A program made the translations under genes and the position numbers. Under the pieces are notes generated by a model. That model was not told the origin of the DNA, searched no databases, and was given only the letters and a program-made list of their open reading frames with translations. DNA of 32,777 nt from Desulfobacterales bacterium (GTDB lineage Bacteria; Desulfobacterota; Desulfobacteria; Desulfobacterales; JARGFK01): assembly GCA_029211065.1 (NCBI GenBank), contig JARGFK010000049.1:1-32777 (forward strand). The letters are read 5' to 3'. Of the stretch, positions 1 to 7,482 are shown piece after piece. Positions within the stretch are counted from its first letter, which is position 1. Each line of letters opens with the position of its first letter.

Positions 1-26
1 AAAAAAGGCAGTTAAGAAGTAAATCT

Positions 27-79
27 CAACCGCCTCGCTATTAATAGTTATTTAATTGTTTAAGAACGTCCCGGTTGTC
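27..79 (+). repeat. 53-bp direct repeat, copy 1
   Basis: The stretch from CAACCGCCTC to CCGGTTGTC recurs at 491-543 with the same length and three mismatches. Its ends form a short inverted repeat (CAACCG / CGGTTG) around an AT-rich core. It stops where a truncated IS701-type transposase frame begins. Its origin is unknown; it could be the end of an unrecognised mobile element or a recombination site. Confidence 0.85.
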
Positions 80-425
80 CTGGATGCAACGTCAGCGATA
101 TTGGATCGAGCGGGCGTTTGAGGATGGAAAAAGCGAATGCGGCATGGCGGATTACCAGGTTCGCAAATGGGACGCATGGCATCATCATATGGCTTTGGTG
201 ATGATGGCGATGCTGTTTATGCTCACTGAACGAATGCGCCATAAGGATACCTGCCCGCTGCTATCGTGTTCGGATATTGAAGAACTTCTCTCACATTTTC
301 TACCGCGGCGCGATATCTCAGAAGCAGAAGTTTTTCGCCAGCTCGAAGATCGGCACCGCAAACGCCAGTCCGCCATAGAATCACACACGCGAAAACAACG
401 AATGCGGGGACGGCAGAATGGCTAA
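78..425 (+). pseudogene. IS701-type transposase, C-terminal fragment
   Basis: About 115 residues remain of what is normally a transposase of roughly 400 residues. The segment QRYWIERAFEDGKSECGMAD followed by YQVRKWDAWHHHMALVMMAM is typical of the C-terminal part of IS701/DDE_5 transposases, including the Glu in the IERAFED segment that serves as the last acidic catalytic residue in this superfamily. The N-terminal part with the first two Asp residues is missing because the frame abuts the 53-bp repeat at 27-79. The apparent TTG start lies inside that repeat and is not a genuine start. It is an inactive remnant. Family assignment is from motif recognition only. Confidence 0.75.
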
Positions 426-490
426 ACAAAATTTACGAAGTCAAATTAACGAATAATGTATAATGAAGATGCGACCCTGTTGGCTATACG

Positions 491-543
491 CAACCGCCTC
501 TTTATTAATAGTTATTTAATTATTTAAGAACGTCCCGGTTGTC
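491..543 (+). repeat. 53-bp direct repeat, copy 2
   Basis: This is a second copy of the sequence at 27-79, with 50 of 53 positions identical. It also ends exactly where a truncated transposase frame begins, but here the transposase is an unrelated IS3-type one. The two repeats bracket the IS701 fragment. Confidence 0.85.
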
Positions 544-991
544 AGGATGGTTGTACTTGACGGTGATCATCGACCTGTTCTCCCGTCTGGTGGTCGGTTG
601 GGCTTTGAGCAGTTCGTTGAGCCATGAGATGGTGGTTGCGGCGCTTAAACGAGCGATCAGAAACCGTCGTCCGGGCAAAGGGGTTGTTTTTCATTCGGAT
701 CGAGGGGTTCAATATGCGTGCAATGACTTTCGCAAGGAACTCGAAAACCATAAATTTGTCCAAAGCATGTCCCGCAAGGGAGACTGCTGGGACAATGCCG
801 TGGCCGAGTCGTTTTTCGGGATTATGAAAACCGAGCTGGTTTATCATGAACGCTACGAAGGTCATCAGGACACCTTGCATTCCATTTTTGAATATATTGA
901 GGTGTTCTACAATCGGCAGAGAAGGCATTCAACGTTAGGATATCTCTGCCCGGCTGAATATGAAAAACAGAAGGTGAAACTTTGTGCTTGA
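542..991 (+). pseudogene. IS3-family transposase OrfB, C-terminal fragment
   Basis: About 148 residues of an IS3-family integrase-core (rve) domain. Visible are the block GWLYLTVIIDLFSRLVVGWA, HSDRGVQYA with the second catalytic Asp, WDNAVAESFF with the catalytic Glu, and the closing block RQRRHSTLGYLCPAEYE. The first catalytic Asp and the DNA-binding N terminus, plus the whole OrfA, are missing because the frame is cut by the 53-bp repeat at 491-543. The TTG at 539 lies in the repeat and is not a true start. The 3' end is intact and is followed at once by an IS3-like terminal repeat. It is a non-autonomous remnant. Confidence 0.88.
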
Positions 992-1011
992 CCGTGTCTA
1001 CTTTTTTCGGG
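989..1011 (+). mobile_element. IS3-like right-end inverted repeat
   Basis: The sequence TGACCGTGTCTACTTTTTTC overlaps the transposase stop codon and resembles the terminal repeats of IS3-family elements, which commonly carry a GTGTC/GTCTAC-T-rich-CGG pattern. The matching left end is not in the window, in keeping with a truncated element. Confidence 0.55.
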
Positions 1012-1133
1012 AAAATCCAATCGCGCCCTTGTCAGCGGACTGAGCCAGCCGGCTGTATAGGAAGAGATGTCCTTTACGAACCCTGGGGGGAGGCGCCTGC
1101 CAGGCGCTGCGCCGCCGCTTCAACTCTTCTTCG

Positions 1134-1322
1134 TCAACCTCCAGGTTTGACGGCCTCGGCAACCTGGCGCAGGTTGTAATGGCCGGGGACGGTGGTGCTC
1201 CAGGCGTTGGCGATGCCGATCATGGGTTTGTCCAGATCGGCATCGCCGTAGCCCATGGATTTATAGTAGGCGCGGTTGATGCTCCACTCGGGCCGGGTCA
1301 GTATCTTCTGGCTGCGTCTCAT
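1134..1322 (-). pseudogene. ilvD: Dihydroxy-acid dehydratase (IlvD/Edd), N-terminal fragment
   Basis: About 60 residues match the N terminus of IlvD/Edd dehydratases: RPEWSINRAYYKSMGYGDAD, then DKPMIGIANAWSTTVPGH and LRQVAEAVK. The intact enzyme has about 560 residues and performs the dehydration step of branched-chain amino-acid synthesis; here the frame ends after AEAVKPGG at a stop. The start is placed at the ATG at 1322 because GGAG lies about 6 nt upstream; an in-frame GTG further upstream contains that ribosome-binding site. The breakpoint coincides with an imperfect inverted repeat, CGTCAACCT/AGGTTTGACG, at about 1133-1153. Without the Fe-S ligands and catalytic region it cannot be functional. 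Confidence 0.8.
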
Positions 1323-1589
1323 CTTTAACTCCACGTTTTAAGTTTGAATCAGGGATCTATTTCCCCGCTATCTGTAAACCAAAACGGTCTAAAGGTCAAA
1401 GATAGAATAGACCCCCCTTGCTGCAACCGGCTTGGAATATGGGGGTGGGGAAGCGGGGCTGTATTTTTTAATGATTTGATGTTATGGATAGTATTGGAAT
1501 ACACACTTGTCCAAAAATGGATTCCAATCACTGTCAACACCAGTAAATATGGTGCATTGGGAAATATTCTAACCAAGGAACCAGCATCT

Positions 1590-1670
1590 GTCATTCCTGT
1601 GAAAGCAGGAATCCAGGACATACACTACACAGCGGCAGAACCCTGGATGCCCGCTTTCGCGGGCATGACG
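1590..1670. repeat. Inverted-repeat intergenic element (GTCATTCC type)
   Basis: The half GTCATTCCTGTGAAAGCAGG (1590-1609) is mirrored by GCCCGCTTTCGCGGGCATGAC at the other end, and the inner boundaries ATCCAGG / CCTGGAT also pair. Each half can itself fold into a small hairpin. This matches the widespread GTCATTCCCGCGAAAGCGGG intergenic repeats known from many proteobacterial genomes. It lies upstream of the multicopper oxidase, within the 439-bp stretch (1335-1773) that otherwise shows no gene. Confidence 0.7.
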
Positions 1671-1773
1671 TGTTGGCGGCTCTTTGTTTTTTAAACCCGA
1701 TGATCATACCTCGAAATATTTTGGACAGTAATGATTTGAATAGCCTAATATACCGTTTAGGGGGAACTGAAAA

Positions 1774-4131
1774 ATGTTACGCATCGTAATTGTTTCTATT
1801 CTGTTATTTGGCAGTATATCGGCCCAGGCGGCCGTCGTCGAATATGACCTCACAATCGAGCACCAAATGGTGAATATGACCGGGTTGCATGCAAACGGCA
1901 TGACAATTAACGGCAGCATCCCCGGTCCGACCCTGCGCTTTAGCGAAGGCGATACGGCGCATATTAAAGTGCATAACAAAATGAACGTGGATACGTCCAT
2001 CCACTGGCATGGCCTCCTGGTGCCGCCGGATATGGATGGGGTCCCTTACATCAGTTTTCCGCCCATCAAACCGGGTACGACTTTTGTTTATGAATTTCCG
2101 ATCCGTCAAAGCGGCACCTACTGGTATCATTCACATACCAACATGCAGGAACAAAGCGGGATGTACGGTGCTATTGTCATCAGTGCGAAACATGCCCACC
2201 TGACGCCGGATCGGGATTATGTGATCCTCCTGTCGGACTGGACGGATGAAGACCCTCATCAGGTCTTGCGGACGCTTAAACGGGGAAGCGAGTGGTATGC
2301 CATCCAGAAAGGAAGCGGCCAGAGTATTCTGGGAGCTGCCCGTCTCAAGTCTCTGGGCGCCTACTTCAGTCGAGAACTTCAGCGAATGCCGCCTATGGAC
2401 ATTGCCGATGTCGCCTATGACCGGTTTCTTGCCAACGGCAAACCGGAGTCCAGCCTTTTTGCGAACCCGGGCGAGACCGTGCGCCTCAGGATTATCGACG
2501 GTTCCGCCACCACCTATTTCCACCTGGATTTTGCCGGGGGGCCCATGCAGATAATCGCTGCGGACGGTCAGGATGTTGAACCCATCGAACCGGGACGATT
2601 GCTGATTGCTGTCGCCGAAACCTATGATGTGCTGATCCGGGTTCCTGATAAAGGCGCCTATGAATTCAGGGCGACTTCACACGATGGTTCCGGATATGCG
2701 ACCGTCTGGATCGGGTCCGGCAATAAATATCCGGTTTCTGATGTACCCCGGCCCAATCTCTATCATGGCATGGGTGAATCGGATATAGCGCGCATTTTTG
2801 CACTGACGCCGGCAGGGTCCATGGGTATGCCGGACAGTATGGTGTCTGCGGGCATGTTCGATAAACCCGGCATGAGCGGAATGGACCATGCCCAGGATAT
2901 GCAGGGGATGGTACACAGCCCGGAACCTTCCGGCATGAAGATGAAAAGCATGGACCATGGTCATGGGGGAGACAAAACCCTTCGACATGAAGCCATGCCC
3001 ATGAAATCGGAAGGTTCTCCAAAACAAGCCATGACCCATGATGATCATAAAATGCAAATGCCTTCGCAGGGTTTGGGGGGCGGCAAAAGATATGGTCTAA
3101 ATTTTAGTTTTCTGGGGACCGATGTGTCCGCTCATAAAGACCTTGCAATGGACGGCACGGATGCGAGCCGGCCATGGCCTCCTTATGAAAAACTGCGGGC
3201 GGTTAAGCCGACCCATTTCCAAAAGGATAAAACGGTACGCGAGATCCGGCTGACCCTTGATGGCGATATGGAACGGTACGTCTGGTTTCTAAACGACAAA
3301 CCCCTCTCAGAATCGGATTCCATCCACATACGGGAGGGTGAAACAGCACGTTTTATCATGATCAACCGTACCATGATGCACCACCCCATGCACCTGCATG
3401 GACATTTTTTTCGTGTGTTGAACGGCCAGGGCGATTATGCGCCCCTGAAACATACCGTTGACGTTGCCCCCATGTCCACCACCGTCATCGAGTTTAACGC
3501 CAACGAAATCGGGGATTGGTTTTTTCACTGTCATTTGCTGTATCACATGAAAAGCGGCATGGCCCGCATGATTCACTACGAAGACTTTCCCCTCGATCCA
3601 AAGCTGGCCAACATCCGGCAGAATCTTTATAATGATCCCTGGTATTTCTTTGGCCGGGCGGACGCCCTTACAAATATGACCGAAGGTTTTCTGAGGCTGT
3701 CCGATACCCGCAATATCATTACCGCGGATTGGGAAGCCGGCTGGCAAGGTGTGGATGATACGGAGTGGGAAACGATATTTACCTGGGACCGTTACGCCAA
3801 CCGTTTTTTTAATCTGTTTGCCGGTCTGGATGTTCTGGGGCAGGGGCAGGCTTCGGATCATACCCGTGGCATCCTTGGACTGCAATACCTGCTGCCGTTT
3901 AACATTGAATCCCGTCTCTGGGTAGATACCGACAGCGGCGCGCGGGTGTACCTTGAAAAATCATTTCATTTGACCCCGCGCCTGGAACTGCTGGGTGAAG
4001 TCCAATATGACACCCATGAACAATGGGAAGGGAGCGTGGACCTGCTTTATACCCTTACGAAAGGGATTTCCCTGGTGGGCAAATGGCATTCTGACTTTAG
4101 CTGGGGCGGGGGGGTACAGGTTCGCTTTTGA
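1774..4131 (+). CDS. copA: CopA-type multicopper oxidase fused to a C-terminal CopB-like outer-membrane domain
   Basis: A 785-residue protein; the start has AGGGGGA about 9 nt upstream. Residues 1-19 form a Sec-type signal peptide ending near AQA. Copper-oxidase cupredoxin domains follow. Copper-ligand motifs are HWHG (about 77), WYHSH (about 117), HPMHLHGHFF (about 535) and HCHLLYHMKSGMARM (about 582). A Met/His-rich insert at about 347-430 (many M-x-M and MDH units) is typical of CopA/PcoA copper-resistance oxidases, which oxidise Cu(I) in the periplasm. Unlike standard CopA (about 600 residues), it continues for about 185 residues in a strand-rich region ending GGGVQVRF, with a terminal Phe as in outer-membrane beta-barrel proteins, resembling the end of CopB. 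The fusion reading is inferred from pattern. No copper sensor is encoded nearby. Confidence 0.85.
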   Translation: MLRIVIVSILLFGSISAQAAVVEYDLTIEHQMVNMTGLHANGMTINGSIPGPTLRFSEGDTAHIKVHNKMNVDTSIHWHGLLVPPDMDGVPYISFPPIKPGTTFVYEFPIRQSGTYWYHSHTNMQEQSGMYGAIVISAKHAHLTPDRDYVILLSDWTDEDPHQVLRTLKRGSEWYAIQKGSGQSILGAARLKSLGAYFSRELQRMPPMDIADVAYDRFLANGKPESSLFANPGETVRLRIIDGSATTYFHLDFAGGPMQIIAADGQDVEPIEPGRLLIAVAETYDVLIRVPDKGAYEFRATSHDGSGYATVWIGSGNKYPVSDVPRPNLYHGMGESDIARIFALTPAGSMGMPDSMVSAGMFDKPGMSGMDHAQDMQGMVHSPEPSGMKMKSMDHGHGGDKTLRHEAMPMKSEGSPKQAMTHDDHKMQMPSQGLGGGKRYGLNFSFLGTDVSAHKDLAMDGTDASRPWPPYEKLRAVKPTHFQKDKTVREIRLTLDGDMERYVWFLNDKPLSESDSIHIREGETARFIMINRTMMHHPMHLHGHFFRVLNGQGDYAPLKHTVDVAPMSTTVIEFNANEIGDWFFHCHLLYHMKSGMARMIHYEDFPLDPKLANIRQNLYNDPWYFFGRADALTNMTEGFLRLSDTRNIITADWEAGWQGVDDTEWETIFTWDRYANRFFNLFAGLDVLGQGQASDHTRGILGLQYLLPFNIESRLWVDTDSGARVYLEKSFHLTPRLELLGEVQYDTHEQWEGSVDLLYTLTKGISLVGKWHSDFSWGGGVQVRF

Positions 4132-4492
4132 CCGGGTTCAGGTTTTCCTCCACCTGCGAGACACCATCCAATTCAGCGATCAGCGGCGGCAGATCATTTT
4201 GAACGGTTCTCCAGAGGATATCCAAGTTAATATCAAAATAGGCGTGAACCAGTCGGTGACGCATACCGACAATGTCTTCCCATGGAATCCCTGGCAGTTG
4301 AGCCCGTCCGTCTTGGGAAACTTGAAAAGCCGCTTCGCCGATGATCTCGATTGTTTTGACAAGAGCCAATACCAACTTGCGATCTCGGTTCAGATCGACG
4401 CGAGTTCTGCCCTGCACGAATTCAATGGCCTCATGCGCCGCTTCCAGCATATGCAGCAATCGAATTGTGTCATCCTTGCGCATACTGTACAT
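4097..4492 (-). CDS. hepT: HepT-family ribonuclease toxin (HEPN, DUF86)
   Basis: A 131-residue HEPN protein. The RX4HXY active site is visible as RHRLVHAY, and the helical core carries the family block [11 protein letters not shown]. HepT toxins cleave RNA and are held inactive by the MntA antitoxin, which AMPylates a Tyr near the active site. The start at 4492 overlaps the end of mntA by 23 bp and has AGAGG just upstream; an ATG at 4483 is an alternative. The last 11-12 codons (tail with [12 protein letters not shown]) are read antisense through the end of the multicopper oxidase gene, so the native C terminus may have been replaced when these DNAs were joined. The active-site region is intact. 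Confidence 0.88.
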   Translation of the reverse strand: MYSMRKDDTIRLLHMLEAAHEAIEFVQGRTRVDLNRDRKLVLALVKTIEIIGEAAFQVSQDGRAQLPGIPWEDIVGMRHRLVHAYFDINLDILWRTVQNDLPPLIAELDGVSQVEENLNPVKSEPVPPRPS

Positions 4493-4766
4493 CTGCCTCT
4501 TCCAATACCTGTTGGCGAAAATGTCGGCTCAGATCTTCCGGTGTTCGAAGGTCTGCCTTCCGTCCAATCAACTCTGAGAGCTCTCTTTCCATTCGCGCTA
4601 TCCCGAAAAGACCGGGTATGTGATCCGGTTCAAACTCAACCAGAAAATCCATATCGCTGTTCCCATTAAAGCTGGAATATAAAGTTGAACCAAAAATAGC
4701 CATGCGTTGAATGTGGTGTTTCCGACAGAATGCCGCCAGGTGCTGTTTAGGCACATTTATGTTCAT
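4470..4766 (-). CDS. mntA: MntA-family nucleotidyltransferase antitoxin
   Basis: A 98-residue minimal nucleotidyltransferase. The signature GS-X10-DXD is complete ([15 protein letters not shown], about residues 26-40). In the type VII MntA-HepT systems such proteins transfer AMP from ATP to a Tyr of the HEPN toxin. It precedes hepT and overlaps it by 23 bp, the usual antitoxin-first order, suggesting translational coupling. GAGGTG lies about 6 nt before the ATG. The pair sits between a multicopper oxidase and a gene-poor AT-rich stretch, as expected for a horizontally moving module. Confidence 0.9.
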   Translation of the reverse strand: MNINVPKQHLAAFCRKHHIQRMAIFGSTLYSSFNGNSDMDFLVEFEPDHIPGLFGIARMERELSELIGRKADLRTPEDLSRHFRQQVLEEADVQYAQG

Positions 4767-5319
4767 CGCTGCACCTCATCATCTTTAAACTCTCGATGCT
4801 CGGATCTTTATGACTTCATTAATTTTCATAAAGATATTAACCAATTAAAGCAATCAGTTACAAAACCTTTTAGAATTTCAGTACAGTATAGGTTCTGTTC
4901 CGGAACTGCTTTACTATACCATAGATTTAGGCAAATCGTAAAAAATTTATTTTTGACAAACTAACAGCCAGCAGGCATCGTATTAATCTGCCGTAGACGA
5001 TCTGGTCCATTTTTACTGCATATAGATTCTCCAGATGTCCTGATCCAGATGGTATTGATAAAAATTCAGATTATACAAGATGTAATAATAGGATACTTAG
5101 TCTGCTAAACATCAAAGTCAAGTGATCATTCTTGCATTATCCTGAAATGTTGACAGCCTAAAGCTTACAAAAGATAGTCTTAAGAAATCAAGATGGTTCA
5201 GGACCGCATCATCTTTGTCATTCCCAATGGTAGTGCGGTTTAGAGGAAAAGTTCAGGCGTGAATCAGAAAATTTTCAAAATCTCAATGCAGTGAATAGCG
5301 CCTTTTCATCTATAGCGTC
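4767..5319. other. AT-rich gene-free stretch
   Basis: About 550 bp, visibly more AT-rich than the flanking genes, with no frame showing protein-like composition and no clear RNA gene. The left edge must hold the mntA promoter. No terminal repeats or further transposase pieces are seen. Confidence 0.5.
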
Positions 5320-5565
5320 TTATTTACGGGCCTTATCATGTTTAAACCCTTGGACTACCCACCAGAGCCCCCAGGAACATACCAAAGGCAGCACGCCCAT
5401 CAAAGCGAATTTCCGGAGAAACGCGGATAAGATAAAAAATTTATTCGGCTCTACAATGTAGATAAATGAGAATATGGGCCAGAAAACAGACACGAGGATC
5501 GCAAGCCGCAATGTTTCAGGCAATTGCCGGCAGCGCTCATTTAAGGTGTTTATGCTGATCGCCAT
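5320..5565 (-). CDS. Small membrane protein of unknown function
   Basis: An 81-residue frame with a short N-terminal polar segment and two hydrophobic stretches long enough to span the membrane (about residues 20-39, LAILVSVFWPIFSFIYIV, and about 51-71, KFALMGVLPLVCSWGLWWVV), then a basic tail GFKHDKARK. No family is recognised. The Shine-Dalgarno match is weak (GAAGAA). It lies 64 nt downstream of the selenoprotein gene on the same strand, so the two may be co-transcribed. Residue composition, with Trp-rich membrane helices and a positive C terminus, supports a real gene, but this rests on one sequence. Confidence 0.55.
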   Translation of the reverse strand: MAISINTLNERCRQLPETLRLAILVSVFWPIFSFIYIVEPNKFFILSAFLRKFALMGVLPLVCSWGLWWVVQGFKHDKARK

Positions 5566-5613
5566 AAGATTTCTTCAAAAGACCAATTTAAATTAATATC
5601 AGACCGACCCGGT

Positions 5614-5634
5614 CATGAGATCAAACATCTCATG
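5614..5634 (-). terminator. Hairpin overlapping the selenoprotein stop codon
   Basis: CATGAGAT and ATCTCATG form a perfect 8-bp stem around a 5-nt loop, and the terminal UGA codon (5630-5632) lies in the stem. There is no U-tract after it, so it is not a canonical intrinsic terminator. It could protect or attenuate the transcript before the downstream small membrane gene. Confidence 0.4.
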
Positions 5635-5833
5635 TGCCGCCGTATCCTATGGTCACTTTTTGACCTTCCACGATAACAGGGACCAGGCGTTTTCCTTTTG
5701 AAAACTTAAGCATCTGATCAAGTGTTTTCGGGTCTTTTTTCACATCAAGATATTCATGACCCTTGAGAGCCTCCCTGGCTCTGTTGGTATAGGGTCACCC
5801 GGACTTTCCATAGATCTTTATTTTTTCAACCAT
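5630..5833 (-). CDS. Glutaredoxin-like selenoprotein (UXX-star type) with in-frame UGA
   Basis: A 67-residue product read from ATG 5833 to TGA 5630, with an in-frame TGA at codon 13 (5795-5797). The N-terminal part reads KIYGKSG-U-PYTNRAREAL, a thioredoxin-fold first strand followed by a redox motif in which Sec takes the first Cys position and Thr the last (U-P-Y-T). The C-terminal part has the cis-Pro block RLVPVIVEG and ends GYGGT, as in glutaredoxin-like proteins. AGGAGGG stands 5 nt before the ATG. A SECIS-like hairpin directly follows the UGA. Standard gene finders would stop at the UGA and miss it. By family resemblance it is a cytosolic thiol/selenol redox protein; its partner is unknown. 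The alternative, a pseudogene with a nonsense mutation, is disfavoured by the hairpin, the strong ribosome-binding site and the intact frame. Confidence 0.87.
5757..5797 (-). promoter_or_regulatory. Bacterial SECIS element
   Basis: Starting at the UGA itself, a lower stem TGACCCT pairs perfectly with AGGGTCA. An upper stem AGAGCC pairs with GGCTCT around the G-rich loop AGGGA. The upper stem begins 12 nt after the UGA, close to the roughly 11-nt spacing known for the Escherichia coli fdhF SECIS. This is the expected signal for SelB-directed selenocysteine insertion. Confidence 0.85.
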
Positions 5834-5838
5834 GAGAT

Positions 5839-5845
5839 CCCTCCT
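5839..5845 (-). promoter_or_regulatory. Ribosome-binding site of the selenoprotein gene
   Basis: AGGAGGG lies 5 nt upstream of ATG 5833, an almost perfect anti-Shine-Dalgarno match. It fixes the start upstream of the in-frame UGA, which argues that translation is meant to reach that codon. Confidence 0.85.
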
Positions 5846-5987
5846 CGGAGATTGAAAGCGATATTGCCCCCAGCTTTAAGTTCAGGGAGCTGCAGGCGCT
5901 TGATAATTGACGGTTAGCGGATTAGATGCATGTTAATATCACAAAAGTCCCCGGTGTTGCAATATGAATTGGAAATGGTAGTCATCC

Positions 5988-6016
5988 TTGACAGAAAAAA
6001 TCGGTTTGCCTATATT
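5988..6016 (+). promoter_or_regulatory. Sigma-70-type promoter for the MFS gene
   Basis: A perfect -35 box TTGACA (5988-5993) and a -10 box TATATT (6011-6016) are separated by exactly 17 bp. The MFS start lies about 130 nt downstream, leaving a leader of about 125 nt. The rest of 5834-6149 shows no gene. Confidence 0.7.
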
Positions 6017-6149
6017 TCCGCTGCTGGATAAGGATTTCCGATATTATAGCGGTTGTCATAATTACATTCCGATTCAGCCGCCGGACAATTCCGTTTCAAT
6101 TGGAACATATTTTCGGCAACAACGCTATCACATTTTATAGAAAAAATTT

Positions 6150-7373
6150 ATGAAAGAACTGTTCGGAATTTTCGCGCGTCTCAAACCGGGATGGATGGGG
6201 TTTTCTTCAGGGCTGCTGCCCCTTTTTATGCTGGCGCATTTCGGCCATCACCTCGTGAATTCGCTTCCGATTCCACTGCTTCCCATGATCCGTCAGGACT
6301 TCGGCCTGGATTATACCCAATCCGGACTGCTGATCTCGGCATTTTCGCTCTCATACGGCCTGAGCCAGTTTCCGGCGGGCTGGCTGGCCGACCGGGTGGG
6401 GCCCCGGATTCTGCTGTTCATCGGCATCAGCGGTGTGGCCATGGCAGGGCTTCTGGCCGGGCTTTCGCAAAGCTACGGCATCCTGCTGGTCTGCCTGGTG
6501 GCCATGGGAATCACCGGCGGCGGGTATCATCCGGCTGCACCGCCCTTAATTTCCGCTGCGGTTGAACCCAAAAATCGCGGCCGGGCAATGGGGCTGCATA
6601 TGCTCGGGGGCAGCATTCCCTTTTTCCTGGCGCCGCTGATTGCCGTGGCCCTGACCGCTCTATGGGGGTGGCGGGCTAGCTTCATTGTGCTGGCTGTTCC
6701 GACCATCCTGCTGGGCGGGGTGCTCTATGTCGTCCTGGGACGGCGCCTGAAAGCGCGCGCTGTGGAATCTGCGGCCGCCGGTTCGAAGGGTGGGGCGGAG
6801 GGATCAGCGCACGGCAATTTTCATCAACTGGCGCCGATTATCATCATCAGCACCTTTGCACACGCCGTGACGTTTTGCATGGTCGCCTTTATACCCCTGT
6901 TTCTGGTTGACCGGTTCGGCCTGGAAAAGGAAGCCGCAGCCGTGTTTCTCTCTATTTTTTATTCGGCCGGACTGTGGGCCAGCCTCATGGGAGGGATACT
7001 TTCAGACCGCCTGGGGAGTGTGCCGGTTGTATTGACGGTATGTTTTATCACCGGCCCGGTCATTTATTTGCTGAATTTCATGCCGGCGGCGCTGGGTGTC
7101 GGCGGCATTCTCTTCGTGCTGGGCATATGCAACTACATTCGCACGCCGGTGACGGAAACATATCTCGTGAGCCGGACCAGCGAAAAAAACCGATCGAAGG
7201 TGCTGGGCGTCTACTATTTTTCAAATATCGAAGGCGGCGGGGTATTGACACCGGTGCTGGGGTTTCTCATTGATCGATACGGATTTTATACGAGTTTTTC
7301 AATTGCCGGTACAACGGTTTTTGTTTTGTTCCTGATCTGTTGGGTGTGGCTGCGCGGAAGCCGTAACAAATGA
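6150..7373 (+). CDS. Major facilitator superfamily transporter
   Basis: A 407-residue protein with about 12 hydrophobic segments, the usual MFS length. The loop between helices 2 and 3 carries the MFS motif GWLADRVGPR (about residue 78), and the second half contains a related GGILSDRLGS. The N-terminal block HFGHHLVNSLPIPLLPMI resembles the fosmidomycin-resistance (Fsr)-type and related subfamilies, but the substrate cannot be inferred. It has its own promoter at 5988-6016. No good Shine-Dalgarno sequence precedes ATG 6150, so a slightly later start remains possible. It stands alone between the selenoprotein gene and the broken TauE gene, so a link to the catabolic locus downstream is only a guess. 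Confidence 0.85.
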   Translation: MKELFGIFARLKPGWMGFSSGLLPLFMLAHFGHHLVNSLPIPLLPMIRQDFGLDYTQSGLLISAFSLSYGLSQFPAGWLADRVGPRILLFIGISGVAMAGLLAGLSQSYGILLVCLVAMGITGGGYHPAAPPLISAAVEPKNRGRAMGLHMLGGSIPFFLAPLIAVALTALWGWRASFIVLAVPTILLGGVLYVVLGRRLKARAVESAAAGSKGGAEGSAHGNFHQLAPIIIISTFAHAVTFCMVAFIPLFLVDRFGLEKEAAAVFLSIFYSAGLWASLMGGILSDRLGSVPVVLTVCFITGPVIYLLNFMPAALGVGGILFVLGICNYIRTPVTETYLVSRTSEKNRSKVLGVYYFSNIEGGGVLTPVLGFLIDRYGFYTSFSIAGTTVFVLFLICWVWLRGSRNK

Positions 7374-7482
7374 AGATTAATAAGGAATCCCAAAATTGGA
7401 GATTCTAATCCTATTGAGCCAAGAGATATTCCCGATTCTACAGCATTCACTTGACCCCTGGAATCCTCGTATCCTTTAGACG

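Noticed and set aside
491-543. Integron attC site in the 53-bp repeat (AAC...GTT ends)
   Set aside because: The ends do not fit RYYYAAC and GTTRRRY, the inner L boxes are missing, and no integrase or cassette array is present.
1344-1694. 116-codon plus-strand frame
   Set aside because: It runs through the GTCATTCC inverted-repeat element, has no ribosome-binding site and no protein-like motifs.
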